Assembly: GCA_913057725.1 (NCBI GenBank)
Contig: CAJXOS010000060.1
Coordinates: forward strand, 1 to 35,375
Direction: 5' to 3'
DNA: 35,375 nucleotides
Source: an uncultured Lewinella sp.
Lineage (GTDB): Bacteria; Bacteroidota; Bacteroidia; Chitinophagales; Saprospiraceae
The notes beneath the pieces are model-generated. The model ran no database searches. It was not told the DNA's origin and saw only the letters and a list, made by a program, of their open reading frames with translations. The position numbers were made by a program, and so were the translations under genes. Positions 1-7,892 of the stretch are shown in pieces (the first letter of the stretch is position 1; each line of letters opens with the position of its first letter).

Positions 1-71
1 GCAGAACGCAGCCTTACATTAATTACATAACCAAAAAATTATTGATTTGCGTAAGCGCTAGATTTTGAAGA

Positions 72-79
72 TATCTTTG
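72..79 (+). promoter_or_regulatory. Bacteroidota -7 promoter box before the phosphoesterase gene
   Basis: TATCTTTG is a perfect match to the Bacteroidota consensus TAnnTTTG. A TTTG at 46-49 lies 22 nt upstream and fits the -33 element. The box ends four nt before the GTG start at 84, so the transcript would have almost no leader. Assignment is by consensus only. Confidence 0.6.
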
Positions 80-83
80 TTCC

Positions 84-746
84 GTGAAGACATTCCCACA
101 CGCACAACTTTTCCGCTTAGCCGAGCAGCATTTGTGGCTGCATCCTCTTAAAGCGATTTACTGGCAGGAGGCTCAAGCCTTGCTGCTAGCAGATCTACAT
201 TTGGGCAAAGCGGTGCATTTTCGGAAAGAAGGGATACCTGCTCCAGATGCTGTGGAAGATGCCAATTTCGATCATTTAATCAGCCTACTACTTTCTTTTC
301 AACCAAAGCGAGTCTTGCTCCTTGGTGATTTATTCCACAGTGATTACAATCTAGTTTGGGAAGAGTGGGAAGGGCTATTAGAGCAGTTTGCGGATATTTC
401 TTTTGAACTGGTGCCCGGCAACCATGACGTACTTCCTAGCGAAATGTATCAGAAAAGTCGGATGAAAATTCTCTCTGTTATTCATGACGAGGGACCTTTT
501 CGATTTACTCACGAACCATTGGAGGAGGTTGCAACAGCATTGTATAATCTGTGCGGCCATGTTCATCCTGGGGTGAGACTACATGGAAACGGCCGACAAT
601 CGCTCCGACTTCCTTGTTTCTACTTCGGAGAACGACAAGGCATACTTCCAGCCTTCGGTTCTTTTACGGGTTTGGCTATCCTTTCGGTAAATAGAGGGGA
701 TCAAGTTTTTGGTATAGCCGACGCTGAAGTTATTCCGTTAAGCTAA
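84..746 (+). CDS. pdeM: PdeM-type ligase-associated DNA damage response metallophosphoesterase
   Basis: A 220-residue calcineurin-like metallophosphoesterase. It shows the complete metal-binding set: DLH at 37-39, GD at 81-82, GNHD at 112-115, a His at 143, and GHVH at 158-161. The short length and N-terminal layout match the PdeM family, known as an endonuclease/phosphoesterase encoded with an ATP-dependent DNA ligase and an Lhr-like helicase in DNA repair clusters. Those partners are not downstream; they could lie left of the window. The start is GTG at 84, directly after a promoter box, and there is no signal peptide, so the protein is cytosolic. The family is confident; the repair role is inferred from the family. 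The gene appears to be a single transcription unit. Confidence 0.88.
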   Translation: MKTFPHAQLFRLAEQHLWLHPLKAIYWQEAQALLLADLHLGKAVHFRKEGIPAPDAVEDANFDHLISLLLSFQPKRVLLLGDLFHSDYNLVWEEWEGLLEQFADISFELVPGNHDVLPSEMYQKSRMKILSVIHDEGPFRFTHEPLEEVATALYNLCGHVHPGVRLHGNGRQSLRLPCFYFGERQGILPAFGSFTGLAILSVNRGDQVFGIADAEVIPLS

Positions 747-828
747 GCGGATTCAATCTGTCGCAGGCATCAAATCTCTGATTATCCCAACTTCCTCTTA
801 TTTTAGCTAGAAGCTAAACACCTTTGTC

Positions 829-1140
829 ATGATCGTTCTAATTGTTATTGTCGTAGTTTTTGTAAATAAAGCGGGCGAACTCGGACTTAATAAGTTCCTC
901 TGGGGCTTTATAGGCCTGGCTGCCTACATGGGCACGCAATTACTACTGGGACTATTACTAGGGCTCTTTATGGATGTTCAGTCGCTAACCATGGATAGAA
1001 CGAATGAATTAGCACTCAATTTAGCGGGTATAATCTTCGGAGGTGTAGCAGCCTTTGCAGCATATAAAAGCATGCCGAATTATGCGGTCCAACAAACGTC
1101 TACAGAAACTGATCTACTTGATGAAGATATGTTTCGTTAG
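829..1140 (+). CDS. small integral membrane protein, function unknown
   Basis: A 103-residue protein dominated by hydrophobic segments at about residues 1-13, 23-47 and 62-79, so probably three membrane spans, with a polar acidic C-terminus (about 85-103). I do not recognise a family. CACCTTTG at 819-826, one mismatch from TAnnTTTG, ends two nt before the ATG, suggesting its own promoter and an almost leaderless message. The TAG stop overlaps the stop codon of the convergent gene on the other strand by two bases. It is not obviously coupled to the phosphoesterase gene 82 bp upstream. Confidence 0.7.
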   Translation: MIVLIVIVVVFVNKAGELGLNKFLWGFIGLAAYMGTQLLLGLLLGLFMDVQSLTMDRTNELALNLAGIIFGGVAAFAAYKSMPNYAVQQTSTETDLLDEDMFR

Positions 1141-1697
1141 TTCTGCAATCTTCGAGGAAGAAAGCGGAGAAGTTCAGCCAAATCGGGCAAACTAGGAGGT
1201 GCTTCCTCAAAAAGTAGAAAGACAAAACACATACCAATCCCCTCTCGGTATAAAGCCATCATTTGGCAACCTTTTGCCTCACTAAAGCCTTTTTTAGGCG
1301 GAAAGTAAAAGACTTGTCCCCAGTCAGCTTGATAGACTGAATCCAGAACTGTAGGATCTATTTCATGAGCAGCGATATGGCTATCCTCATCATTACTTGC
1401 CAGGTGCATTGCCATTCTAGGAGCTCTCAAATGGGGGATTAGTTCCCGCTTGCTGTCATCTTCGAATGGGATAAAGAGGTACCGAATTTCTACTTTTTCC
1501 TTGCGTAAATACAGACCAAAGTCAAACTCCTGGAAGGCATTATATGGGCGTTTATTTACCCGGTAAGGTGATTCCGGAGCGGTCCATTCCATGTCATAAC
1601 GTGCCAGTAGTAACTGTTGCTCTAGTGGCAAGCCTTCTTGTCCATAGACGAAGATAGTGCTGAGGGGCAGCACAAAAAGGAAGTATAGCTTTTTCAC
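1137..1697 (-). CDS. secreted protein of unknown function
   Basis: The frame is open from an ATG at 1751 (204 residues). I prefer the GTG at 1697 (186 residues) because the product then begins directly with a signal peptide: two Lys, a hydrophobic stretch ending IFVYG, then QEG as a likely cleavage region. A promoter-like TACCATTG (one mismatch from TAnnTTTG, complement of 1721-1728) also lies between the two candidate starts. The mature part is mixed alpha/beta without a motif I recognise, so it is probably periplasmic or envelope-associated. Its TAA stop overlaps the stop of the convergent small membrane protein gene. Confidence 0.6.
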   Translation of the reverse strand: MKKLYFLFVLPLSTIFVYGQEGLPLEQQLLLARYDMEWTAPESPYRVNKRPYNAFQEFDFGLYLRKEKVEIRYLFIPFEDDSKRELIPHLRAPRMAMHLASNDEDSHIAAHEIDPTVLDSVYQADWGQVFYFPPKKGFSEAKGCQMMALYREGIGMCFVFLLFEEAPPSLPDLAELLRFLPRRLQN

Positions 1698-1790
1698 AGT
1701 CGGGAAGCTTTGAAGTTCAACAATGGTATCGCTGCTTCTAGCGTATTGCATTGAAGATACGAAAATGCCGACAAGCGAAATCAGCTTAGT

Positions 1791-1835
1791 AACCCATCTG
1801 CCTAAATAATGATGTGTTATTTGGGCAGATGGGTT
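1791..1835. repeat. 19-bp intergenic inverted repeat (long hairpin)
   Basis: The arms at 1791-1809 and 1816-1835 pair over 19 bp with one position that is G-U in RNA, around a six-base loop. No T tract follows on either strand, so it is not a classical intrinsic terminator. It lies about 195 bp downstream of the small gene ending at 2030 and just upstream of the secreted-protein gene, both on the minus strand. The rest of 1752-2029 shows no convincing gene. Confidence 0.6.
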
Positions 1836-2029
1836 CTGTTATGATAAATGAGATCTGTTCACTGCCAGGTGACAGTAGCAAGTATGAGCGTAAGAAATGG
1901 GTAGATGATAGTCGGTCAATTAATTCCTTATTGAGGAACATAGCATAGGCCAATAAGCAACGATCATGGAGCTTATTTAACTAGGTAACTGAAAAAGGAA
2001 ACTAATTCTTGACGACGAGTTCTAAAGAC

Positions 2030-2290
2030 TTAGATCGAGGAATCTGGAGAGTCGATAGTTTTGATCCGGTCTTTGATAGATTGAATGAACTCGGAGGAAG
2101 GCTTTCGATTAGGGAGGCTACGTTTTAAAAACTGCTTAAAGGATGTCTGGCTTTCTAATTCTCTATCTATATTAAATTGGGCTTCGTCTGCTGATTTTTG
2201 CGATGATGATGCACTGACGTTGCCGGGGCCATCGTTCCGCAAGTCTTTATTATGCTTGCGCATCAGGTCTTGAAAATTCTGATCTCTCAT
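2030..2290 (-). CDS. putative anti-sigma factor-like small protein lacking a zinc motif
   Basis: An 86-residue reading from the ATG at 2290; the frame stays open to a TTG at 2506, but that extension reads as low-quality sequence. The C-terminal part, with TSFKQFLKRS followed by PSSEFIQSIKDRI, resembles the tail of small anti-sigma factors that follow ECF sigma genes in Bacteroidota. Those proteins carry a zinc-binding HxxxCxxC motif in the middle. Here the equivalent stretch has no Cys at all, and the other frames do not restore it. The gene lies 271 bp downstream of the sigma gene on the same strand, further than expected for tight co-transcription. The family link is from memory of the pattern and is tentative; the gene could be a diverged or decaying regulator. 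Confidence 0.5.
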   Translation of the reverse strand: MRDQNFQDLMRKHNKDLRNDGPGNVSASSSQKSADEAQFNIDRELESQTSFKQFLKRSLPNRKPSSEFIQSIKDRIKTIDSPDSSI

Positions 2291-2561
2291 GGCTGGAAAA
2301 TTTCTTCGCCCTAGTAGGTTGATGCCGTTAAAACAATAAAACCACGAACAATTACCAGACACAAAAAACGCTAGCTGGCCACAACTGGGTGGGGCAGTAG
2401 CGATAAGTTCCTTATTGTGAAAAGGTGTAATAAACATGGCGTTGTTGTTTTCCCTGCGAAGAACGCTTCCATACCTCCGACCCGGTAATGCAATTTGTTG
2501 AAACAAGGGTAGAAAATAGGAAAACGTTCTTCCAGGTGAGCTTAACCTGCTTCAGGCAAGG

Positions 2562-3143
2562 TTATGAATTTTTTGTACGATTATTAGTGAAGCCGTTTGA
2601 TTCGGCATAATCCTTCAAATCCTTAGCCAGCAAGTTACGAGCCCGGAACAGGCGAGAACGCACTGTTCCAATTGGGACACCAAGTATCTCTGCAATTTCT
2701 TCGTACTTGAAGTCTTGCAGATCGCTCAGAATGATTACTGTTCGGAAATCGTCAGATAGACGATTCATAGCAGCTGATAGTTCATCACCTACCATACTTT
2801 CCAAACTCTCATCGTCCCAATCCATTAGGGAAGGGATGTTTTGGGTTTCCGTGTCAGGAATTACCGCTGCAACATCCTCATAGTCCACCATATTCGGCCG
2901 ACGCGCCTTTTTGCGGTAGCCGTTGATGAAATGGTTACGCATGATCTTGAATAACCATGCTTTGGCATTGGTACCTTGCCGGTACTGATCGATAGCTTTG
3001 ATGGCTCGCTCGATCGTATCCTGCACAAGATCCTCTGCTGCCGTCTCATCAAATGTGAGATGGTAGGCAAATCCATAGAGTGCATCGAGTTCAGGGAGGA
3101 ACTCGCGCTCAAAGACCCGTCGTCTTACGTCGTTGTTAGCCAT
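2562..3143 (-). CDS. RNA polymerase sigma factor, ECF (sigma-70) family
   Basis: A sigma-70 factor of 193 residues when started at the ATG at 3143; the frame is open to 3230, but the added N-terminus is not family-like. Region 2 contains DLVQDTIERA and the GTNAKAWLFKI segment typical of RpoE/SigR-like ECF factors. Region 4 contains YEEIAEILGVPIGTVRSR, the helix-turn-helix that reads the -35 element. An acidic linker separates the two. It would direct RNA polymerase to a stress or envelope regulon. The next minus-strand gene encodes a possible anti-sigma factor. Family is very confident; the regulon cannot be seen from this window. Confidence 0.92.
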   Translation of the reverse strand: MANNDVRRRVFEREFLPELDALYGFAYHLTFDETAAEDLVQDTIERAIKAIDQYRQGTNAKAWLFKIMRNHFINGYRKKARRPNMVDYEDVAAVIPDTETQNIPSLMDWDDESLESMVGDELSAAMNRLSDDFRTVIILSDLQDFKYEEIAEILGVPIGTVRSRLFRARNLLAKDLKDYAESNGFTNNRTKNS

Positions 3144-3508
3144 CAGAACCATAAAAATATAATTTTTGCTGTTATCGCACGCAATTGCTTTGGCCGGGGC
3201 CACAACTTTTGCGCACGCCGTATCAACCAAATCAGAACCATGTTTAGTTCCAGTGTTGCGAGAAAAAAATGAAAAAATTTTAGTCGTATTTCACAAAGTG
3301 TTGATAATCAGTGTTTTTTAAGAACTTTTTCGCAAGAAAAAGTTAGATCCATATAGAAACCCTTGTATCGCGCTTTGTTGATACAATGATCGAAGTTTAC
3401 TGCGCAAGCTATTTGCGTAGTATTGAAAAAGAGAAAAATAATTAGAGCGTCTCTTCAGGAATGCTTGAAAAGAGGTACTAGGAAAGTGCAGCCTTGACTA
3501 GTTTGACT
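3144..3508. other. gene-free interval upstream of the sigma gene
   Basis: 365 bp between the M42 peptidase stop and the preferred sigma factor start, AT-rich in its centre. It should contain the sigma gene promoter on the minus strand, but I found no clear TAnnTTTG box there. The only structure seen is the short hairpin at 3323-3344. Confidence 0.4.
3323..3344. terminator. possible terminator hairpin with GCAA loop
   Basis: The arms AACTTTTTC and GAAAAAGTT form a perfect nine-bp stem closed by a GCAA tetraloop, a stable GNRA-type loop on the plus strand. It lies 165 bp past the M42 peptidase stop on the minus strand and 180 bp before the sigma gene. The stem is AT-rich, so terminator function is only a suggestion. 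Confidence 0.35.
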
Positions 3509-4615
3509 TTAGAAGAATTCTTCTTTGGAGTCATCGGCAGTTGGAGTCTGCCCATCGTCGTCTGTATTGGAGAAGCTCCAGTTATACGTGTCCAACTTGC
3601 TGATGGCAACAGTGAGGAGGTCAATGCAGTGCTTGATATCCCGTTTGTGAGCCATCTCGATGGTCTGATGTATGTGGCGTAGTGGAATGGAAATCGCGCC
3701 AGCTATTGATCCTTTTTTGCCATAGCGCTGAACACCGGCAGTATCGGTACCTCCTGCAGGTAGGAGTTCAGGTTGCCAGGGAATATCGTTTTGGGTAGCC
3801 ATTTTCTTAAGGTAGTTGACCATACGGTAGTCACTAATGACGGTACCGTCCAAAACCTTAATACCTGCACCCTTACCAAGCTTAGTCACCATTTCATGGC
3901 CTTGGGCTCCGGGCACATCAAATGCAATTGTCACATCTAGTCCGAACCCAAAGTCGGGATCGATCAAGTGAGCCGCAGAAATTGCTCCTCGCAAGCCTAC
4001 CTCTTCTTGTACGGTGAATACTGCGTAGATGTCATAAGGCACTTTTTCGTCCTTAAGGAGGCGAAGGGCTTCTAGAAGTATAAATACTGATACTCGATTG
4101 TCGATGGATTTGCTGTTTACACAATCTCCCATCTCAATCAGGCTACGTTCGCGGGTCACAGGGTCACCTGGCCGAATATATTTGATCACTTCTTCCTTAG
4201 GTAGGCCAAGGTCAATGAAGTAATCCTGTAGTGGCACCTGCTTAGTGCGTTCTTCTGGTTTCATCAAATGGATAGGCTTGGAGCCCATCACACCGATTAT
4301 ATCCTTACGGCCATGAACAATGACTCTTTGAGAGGTGAGCGTTTTAGGGTCGAATCCGCCAAGGGGCAGGAATCGAAGGAAGCCATCCTCATCGATATGA
4401 TTAACAATGAAACCGATCTCATCCATATGGGCGGCAATCATAACCTTTTTGCGTTCTTGCCCTCGCTTGACGGCAATTACATTACCCATATTGTCGACGG
4501 ATACGTCATCAACCAGCGACTTCACTTCTTCAAGAACGAGTTCGCGGATACGCTGCTCAAACCCTGGGGCTCCAGGTGTTTCACATATTGCTTTGAGTAG
4601 CTGGACGTTAATCAT
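3509..4615 (-). CDS. M42 family metallopeptidase (glutamyl/deblocking aminopeptidase-like)
   Basis: 368 residues, the usual length for M42 peptidases such as FrvX/YsdC. These are dinuclear metal aminopeptidases that form large cytosolic shells and degrade peptides. Visible catalytic and metal residues are H63 and D65 in AAHMDEIG, D172 in SKSIDNR, the E204-E205 pair in QEEVG, D233 in FDVPG, and H316 near the C-terminus after IPLRH. The N-terminal TPGAPGFE is also typical. There is no signal peptide. The ATG at 4615 starts the family-like N-terminus. The last 25 residues are an acidic, polar tail beyond the conserved domain. It appears to be a single-gene unit upstream of the sigma gene on the same strand. 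Confidence 0.9.
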   Translation of the reverse strand: MINVQLLKAICETPGAPGFEQRIRELVLEEVKSLVDDVSVDNMGNVIAVKRGQERKKVMIAAHMDEIGFIVNHIDEDGFLRFLPLGGFDPKTLTSQRVIVHGRKDIIGVMGSKPIHLMKPEERTKQVPLQDYFIDLGLPKEEVIKYIRPGDPVTRERSLIEMGDCVNSKSIDNRVSVFILLEALRLLKDEKVPYDIYAVFTVQEEVGLRGAISAAHLIDPDFGFGLDVTIAFDVPGAQGHEMVTKLGKGAGIKVLDGTVISDYRMVNYLKKMATQNDIPWQPELLPAGGTDTAGVQRYGKKGSIAGAISIPLRHIHQTIEMAHKRDIKHCIDLLTVAISKLDTYNWSFSNTDDDGQTPTADDSKEEFF

Positions 4616-4811
4616 AGGTTTTGCTCATTTATTACGTAACGACGAAGGTAGAATTAAATTTTGAATGTGTTCATATTGTGCCTTGCAATCATTTCCTGAA
4701 GGCCCTATCCTGCTCTGCTGAACATCGACTAGTCGGCCTTATGATGTGGGGCGATTTCTTAGGGAAGTCGAACAAATACTCATCCGTTATATAAGGTGTT
4801 CTACAGGCGAT

Positions 4812-4819
4812 TATCTTTG
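4812..4819 (+). promoter_or_regulatory. Bacteroidota -7 promoter box before the flippase gene
   Basis: TATCTTTG, a perfect match to TAnnTTTG, ends seven nt before the ATG at 4827. The box lies inside the longer open frame beginning at 4746, which supports 4827 as the real start. No good -33 element is visible at the usual distance. Confidence 0.55.
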
Positions 4820-4826
4820 CGGCAGC

Positions 4827-6335
4827 ATGTCATTAGTCAAAAAACTAGCTGGCGAAACCGCCATTTACGGACTCAGTAGTATTCTGGGACGGGTAGTGAA
4901 TTGGGTAATCCTTACGCCCTACCTCACGAGAATATTCCTGAAGGCAGAATACGGTATCGTCACTGACCTGTATTTCTACATTGCTTTATTGCTAGTCTTC
5001 TTCACCTATCGGATGGAGACGGCTTTCTTTCGGTTTGCTAGTCGTGCGGAAGAAGAACAATCAGATCCGGATACGGTATTTACCACAGCATCATTGTCGA
5101 TTATCGCAACGACTGTATTCTTCAGCGTGGTTCTATTTGTTCTTGCTCCAGAAATCGCAACATGGCTGAAGTATCCTGGTCGCGGCGATTATGTGCAGGT
5201 CTTCACATTGATCGTTGCATTTGATGCCCTGGCTGCTATTCCTTTTGCGCGCCTAAGGATGGATAGTCGGCCGTTGCGTTTTGCTTTTGTGAAGCTGAGT
5301 GCAATTGTCCTCAATATTGGCTTGATTTTCTTCTTTCTCGAGTTCTTGCCTTGGGCCGCTGAACGAGAGGTGAATTGGGCTGCTTCCCTTTACAATCCAG
5401 AAAGGCGTATCGCATATGTGTTTTGGGCTAATCTGCTAGCCAGCGGCTGTACCCTTCTTTTCTTGTCGCCTTTGTATTATCAATTGGCCTGGCGTTTTGC
5501 TCAGGATATATGGCGGCGAATGTTAAGCTACGCACTGCCTTTGGTTTTGGCGGCTTTCGCCGGAATCGTGAATACCTTGGTGGGTACTCCCCTACTGAAG
5601 GAGTTAGGACCAGGAAGTATTGAGGAAAACCTTGCGCTTGGAGGAACCTATGCCGCGGCGGCTAAGCTGGCAGTACTAATGAACCTGTTCGTCCAAGCTT
5701 TTAATTATGCTGCTGAACCCTTCTTTTTCCGCCAGTCCGCAGTATCTAACGATCGAAAGATTTATGCTGATGTAGCACGAGCCTTCGCCTTAGTGGGTAG
5801 TTTGGCTTTTGTTGGAATTATGCTTTATCTGGACATCATCCAGTATTTCCTAGGAGCAGACTTTCGGGAAGGGTTAGGCATTTTACCGGTTCTATTGGTA
5901 GCCAACTTTTTCCTGGGGCTTTACTATAACTTTTCTATCGGCTACAAGCTAAGCGATCAAACCAGGTGGGCTGGGTATATTGCCTTAATGGGGTCAATCA
6001 TCACCCTTGCTATCAATTTTATTTTCATACCCAGTATTACCATTTACGCACCGGCTTGGGCCAGTCTGGCTTGCTTCGTGAGCATGAGTACAGCTGGGTA
6101 TCTCCTAACGCGCAAGTATTGGCCAGTTGATTACAGGCTGGATAAGATGCTGTATTATCTGGTGCTTGGACTAGGGGTATGGGGGCTGTCAGAATGGCTT
6201 AAACCAATGCTGCCAGAAGGCCTAGTGGTTCGCATGGGAGCGAATACCATCTTGTTGATATTGGTTGCGATCTTGCTCTACACTACCGAAAAAAGCTGGC
6301 TGAGGTCTATTCTCGGTCGTTCGAACGAGAAGTAA
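4827..6335 (+). CDS. oligosaccharide/polysaccharide flippase (MATE/MVF superfamily)
   Basis: About 502 residues from the ATG at 4827, with roughly 12-14 hydrophobic segments across the whole length and a start typical of the family (KKLAGETAIYGLSSILGRVV). Such proteins flip lipid-linked saccharides across the inner membrane for surface polysaccharide assembly. A longer frame starting at 4746 exists, but it runs through a promoter box and adds a hydrophilic, family-unlike stretch, so I reject it. No glycosyltransferases or other polysaccharide genes flank it, so the substrate cannot be inferred. The family call is strong; the exact subfamily is not resolved. Confidence 0.85.
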   Translation: MSLVKKLAGETAIYGLSSILGRVVNWVILTPYLTRIFLKAEYGIVTDLYFYIALLLVFFTYRMETAFFRFASRAEEEQSDPDTVFTTASLSIIATTVFFSVVLFVLAPEIATWLKYPGRGDYVQVFTLIVAFDALAAIPFARLRMDSRPLRFAFVKLSAIVLNIGLIFFFLEFLPWAAEREVNWAASLYNPERRIAYVFWANLLASGCTLLFLSPLYYQLAWRFAQDIWRRMLSYALPLVLAAFAGIVNTLVGTPLLKELGPGSIEENLALGGTYAAAAKLAVLMNLFVQAFNYAAEPFFFRQSAVSNDRKIYADVARAFALVGSLAFVGIMLYLDIIQYFLGADFREGLGILPVLLVANFFLGLYYNFSIGYKLSDQTRWAGYIALMGSIITLAINFIFIPSITIYAPAWASLACFVSMSTAGYLLTRKYWPVDYRLDKMLYYLVLGLGVWGLSEWLKPMLPEGLVVRMGANTILLILVAILLYTTEKSWLRSILGRSNEK

Positions 6336-6903
6336 TACCGGCTTTGTCTTGTGATGATGATATGGTTTACGGAAATACCGCCTTCGGCGGGCCCACCCTC
6401 TTTATCCGGATCACCAGTAACCCCCAACCCTTCTCGGGCTAAGAGCACGCCGACTCCGTTCTGCTGCAGGCATCACCTACACCAGTTCAAAGCCGTTCTA
6501 TCTGCCTAGCTATTACATCCGATCAACGGAAGAGCTAGGCCCAGGCTTGCGTAATTGAGTCATCATCGATAACTCAGCATTGGCCATTGCAATTACAGCT
6601 GTCAATTGCGGCCCCAGGAAATCTTGAGGATGGTGTCAAGATCAGAAGTGCCACTGTAGTCATTATTGTAAATGACCATAAGCACCTGCCTACAACGGTA
6701 AAGACGGATCAACTCTGATTGCTTGAGCTTACTCACCTAGTGGCGACTAAGAAAAGCGATATCCGTCGGTTGAAGGCATAAACGCTGATTTTGCTATCGT
6801 ACTCCTCATAGGAGAGGAGTGTATCATAGCATTCTAGCCAAATATAGGCGGGAATCTAGTTCAATAGAAATTTTTGGGTCTCAATTTTTGACACCGAACC
6901 CGA
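6336..6903 (-). pseudogene. gene-free interval with possible decayed coding sequence
   Basis: 568 bp without an intact gene between the flippase and DUF4294 stops. On the minus strand, protein-like stretches of 38-44 codons follow one another in shifting frames: 6849-6733, 6736-6602 and 6635-6513, each ended by a stop. A fourth stretch runs from 6472 toward the flippase end and contains GDPDKEGGPAEGG. A small perfect hairpin (CCGCC-TTC-GGCGG) sits at 6378-6390. This is compatible with a heavily frameshifted remnant gene of unknown identity, but random open stretches of this size are common. Confidence 0.25.
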
Positions 6904-7518
6904 TCAGCCACCGGAGGTTATCGGTACGTCGTAGGACACATCAAAGTCATCCAGTACGGCATCTAATATTCGATCTTCTCCATCGATATAGCCATCTCTA
7001 ATGCGGTGGCCAAAGAGTTTACCCATCGTATTCCAATAAGTGGCCGTGACGCCCCCTCGGAGGTTTTTAATTAGCTCAAAAAGTGGCGTGTCCAGTTCTC
7101 GTTCGATCATCTTGATGAGAATATACCCTTGCGTTTTACTCAGGTTTTTGAGCGGATCCGCAAATTCATCTTTGAGCTCCCGCTGTAAGCGACGGATATA
7201 GCGCTTGGACTCGCGCTTGGATAAATTATTGGTTGCATATTCCGTTTCACGGAAAATTCGGATGGCCTGAGTAGCGTACGGGTATACCTTAATGGCATAC
7301 TGGCGATAGCGGCGATATCTACGATAGTCATCGTCATTGTCAAACGTACGCAGTGAAGAGATGGAAATATCATCCAAGTCAGCCACAATGAGTGTGTCGC
7401 CACACTCGTCTACCATATATTTAAAATACTGACCATTCACCTGAGTGTAGCCCGTATCCTGGGCGGCCATGGTGCCGATGACTAATGTCAGTATCCCACT
7501 TAGGAGTAAATACCTCAT
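6904..7518 (-). CDS. DUF4294 family exported protein
   Basis: A 204-residue protein from the ATG at 7518, beginning with a signal peptide (MRYLLLSGILTLVIGTMAAQ) likely cleaved after MAA. The frame is open up to 7641, but only the 7518 start gives a clean export signal. The mature part is rich in Arg and Tyr (YRRYRRYRQYAIKVYPYA), followed by a helical region and a C-terminal acidic segment. This pattern matches DUF4294, a Bacteroidota-restricted family of unknown function. It probably acts in the periplasm. No operon partner is evident: upstream lies a divergent gene, and downstream an apparently decayed stretch. Confidence 0.8.
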   Translation of the reverse strand: MRYLLLSGILTLVIGTMAAQDTGYTQVNGQYFKYMVDECGDTLIVADLDDISISSLRTFDNDDDYRRYRRYRQYAIKVYPYATQAIRIFRETEYATNNLSKRESKRYIRRLQRELKDEFADPLKNLSKTQGYILIKMIERELDTPLFELIKNLRGGVTATYWNTMGKLFGHRIRDGYIDGEDRILDAVLDDFDVSYDVPITSGG

Positions 7519-7892
7519 AATCGCTTGGTTTGATGCGAGAACGCTTCTTGTTATTCTTAACAAGCGCCCGCTATATAAGTTAAATCCACCGGATTGCGTA
7601 ACGCGCTTTCGGAATTCTGTTTTTATGACGCCGAATTCCAAGATAATAACGTTTTTGGCAGCGATTTAGTGGCCACCTCTTTATTGCTAAGGAATTTTTG
7701 CCGTTGGTACCTTGACCAACTATTTCCTGATTATCACGGTTTTAGGAGTAGGGGACTCTTTTGTCAGCTAGCTTGCCGGGCGCGGCGCTTTAAGAAATGT
7801 TTAACGCGTCACCTACCCATCCTATACATCTGTTGGCTACGTCTAGCGTTGTAAGAAGACAAAAGAGATTAGCAACAACTTCCCCTTAACCA
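7519..7892. other. divergent intergenic region
   Basis: 374 bp between the divergent DUF4294 and peptidase-propeller genes, so it should contain promoters for both. I saw no convincing TAnnTTTG box near either start. A seven-bp hairpin (CTTGTTA/TAACAAG, loop TTCT) at 7547-7564 would lie in the DUF4294 leader. No small gene is supported. Confidence 0.4.

Noticed and set aside
2291-2506. Extension of the anti-sigma-like gene to the TTG at 2506
   Set aside because: The added residues look like random translation, and the TTG itself lies in a promoter-like TACCCTTG; kept only as an alternative.
4746-4826. Upstream start of the flippase gene
   Set aside because: The extension covers a perfect promoter box and adds a hydrophilic segment before a typical family N-terminus.
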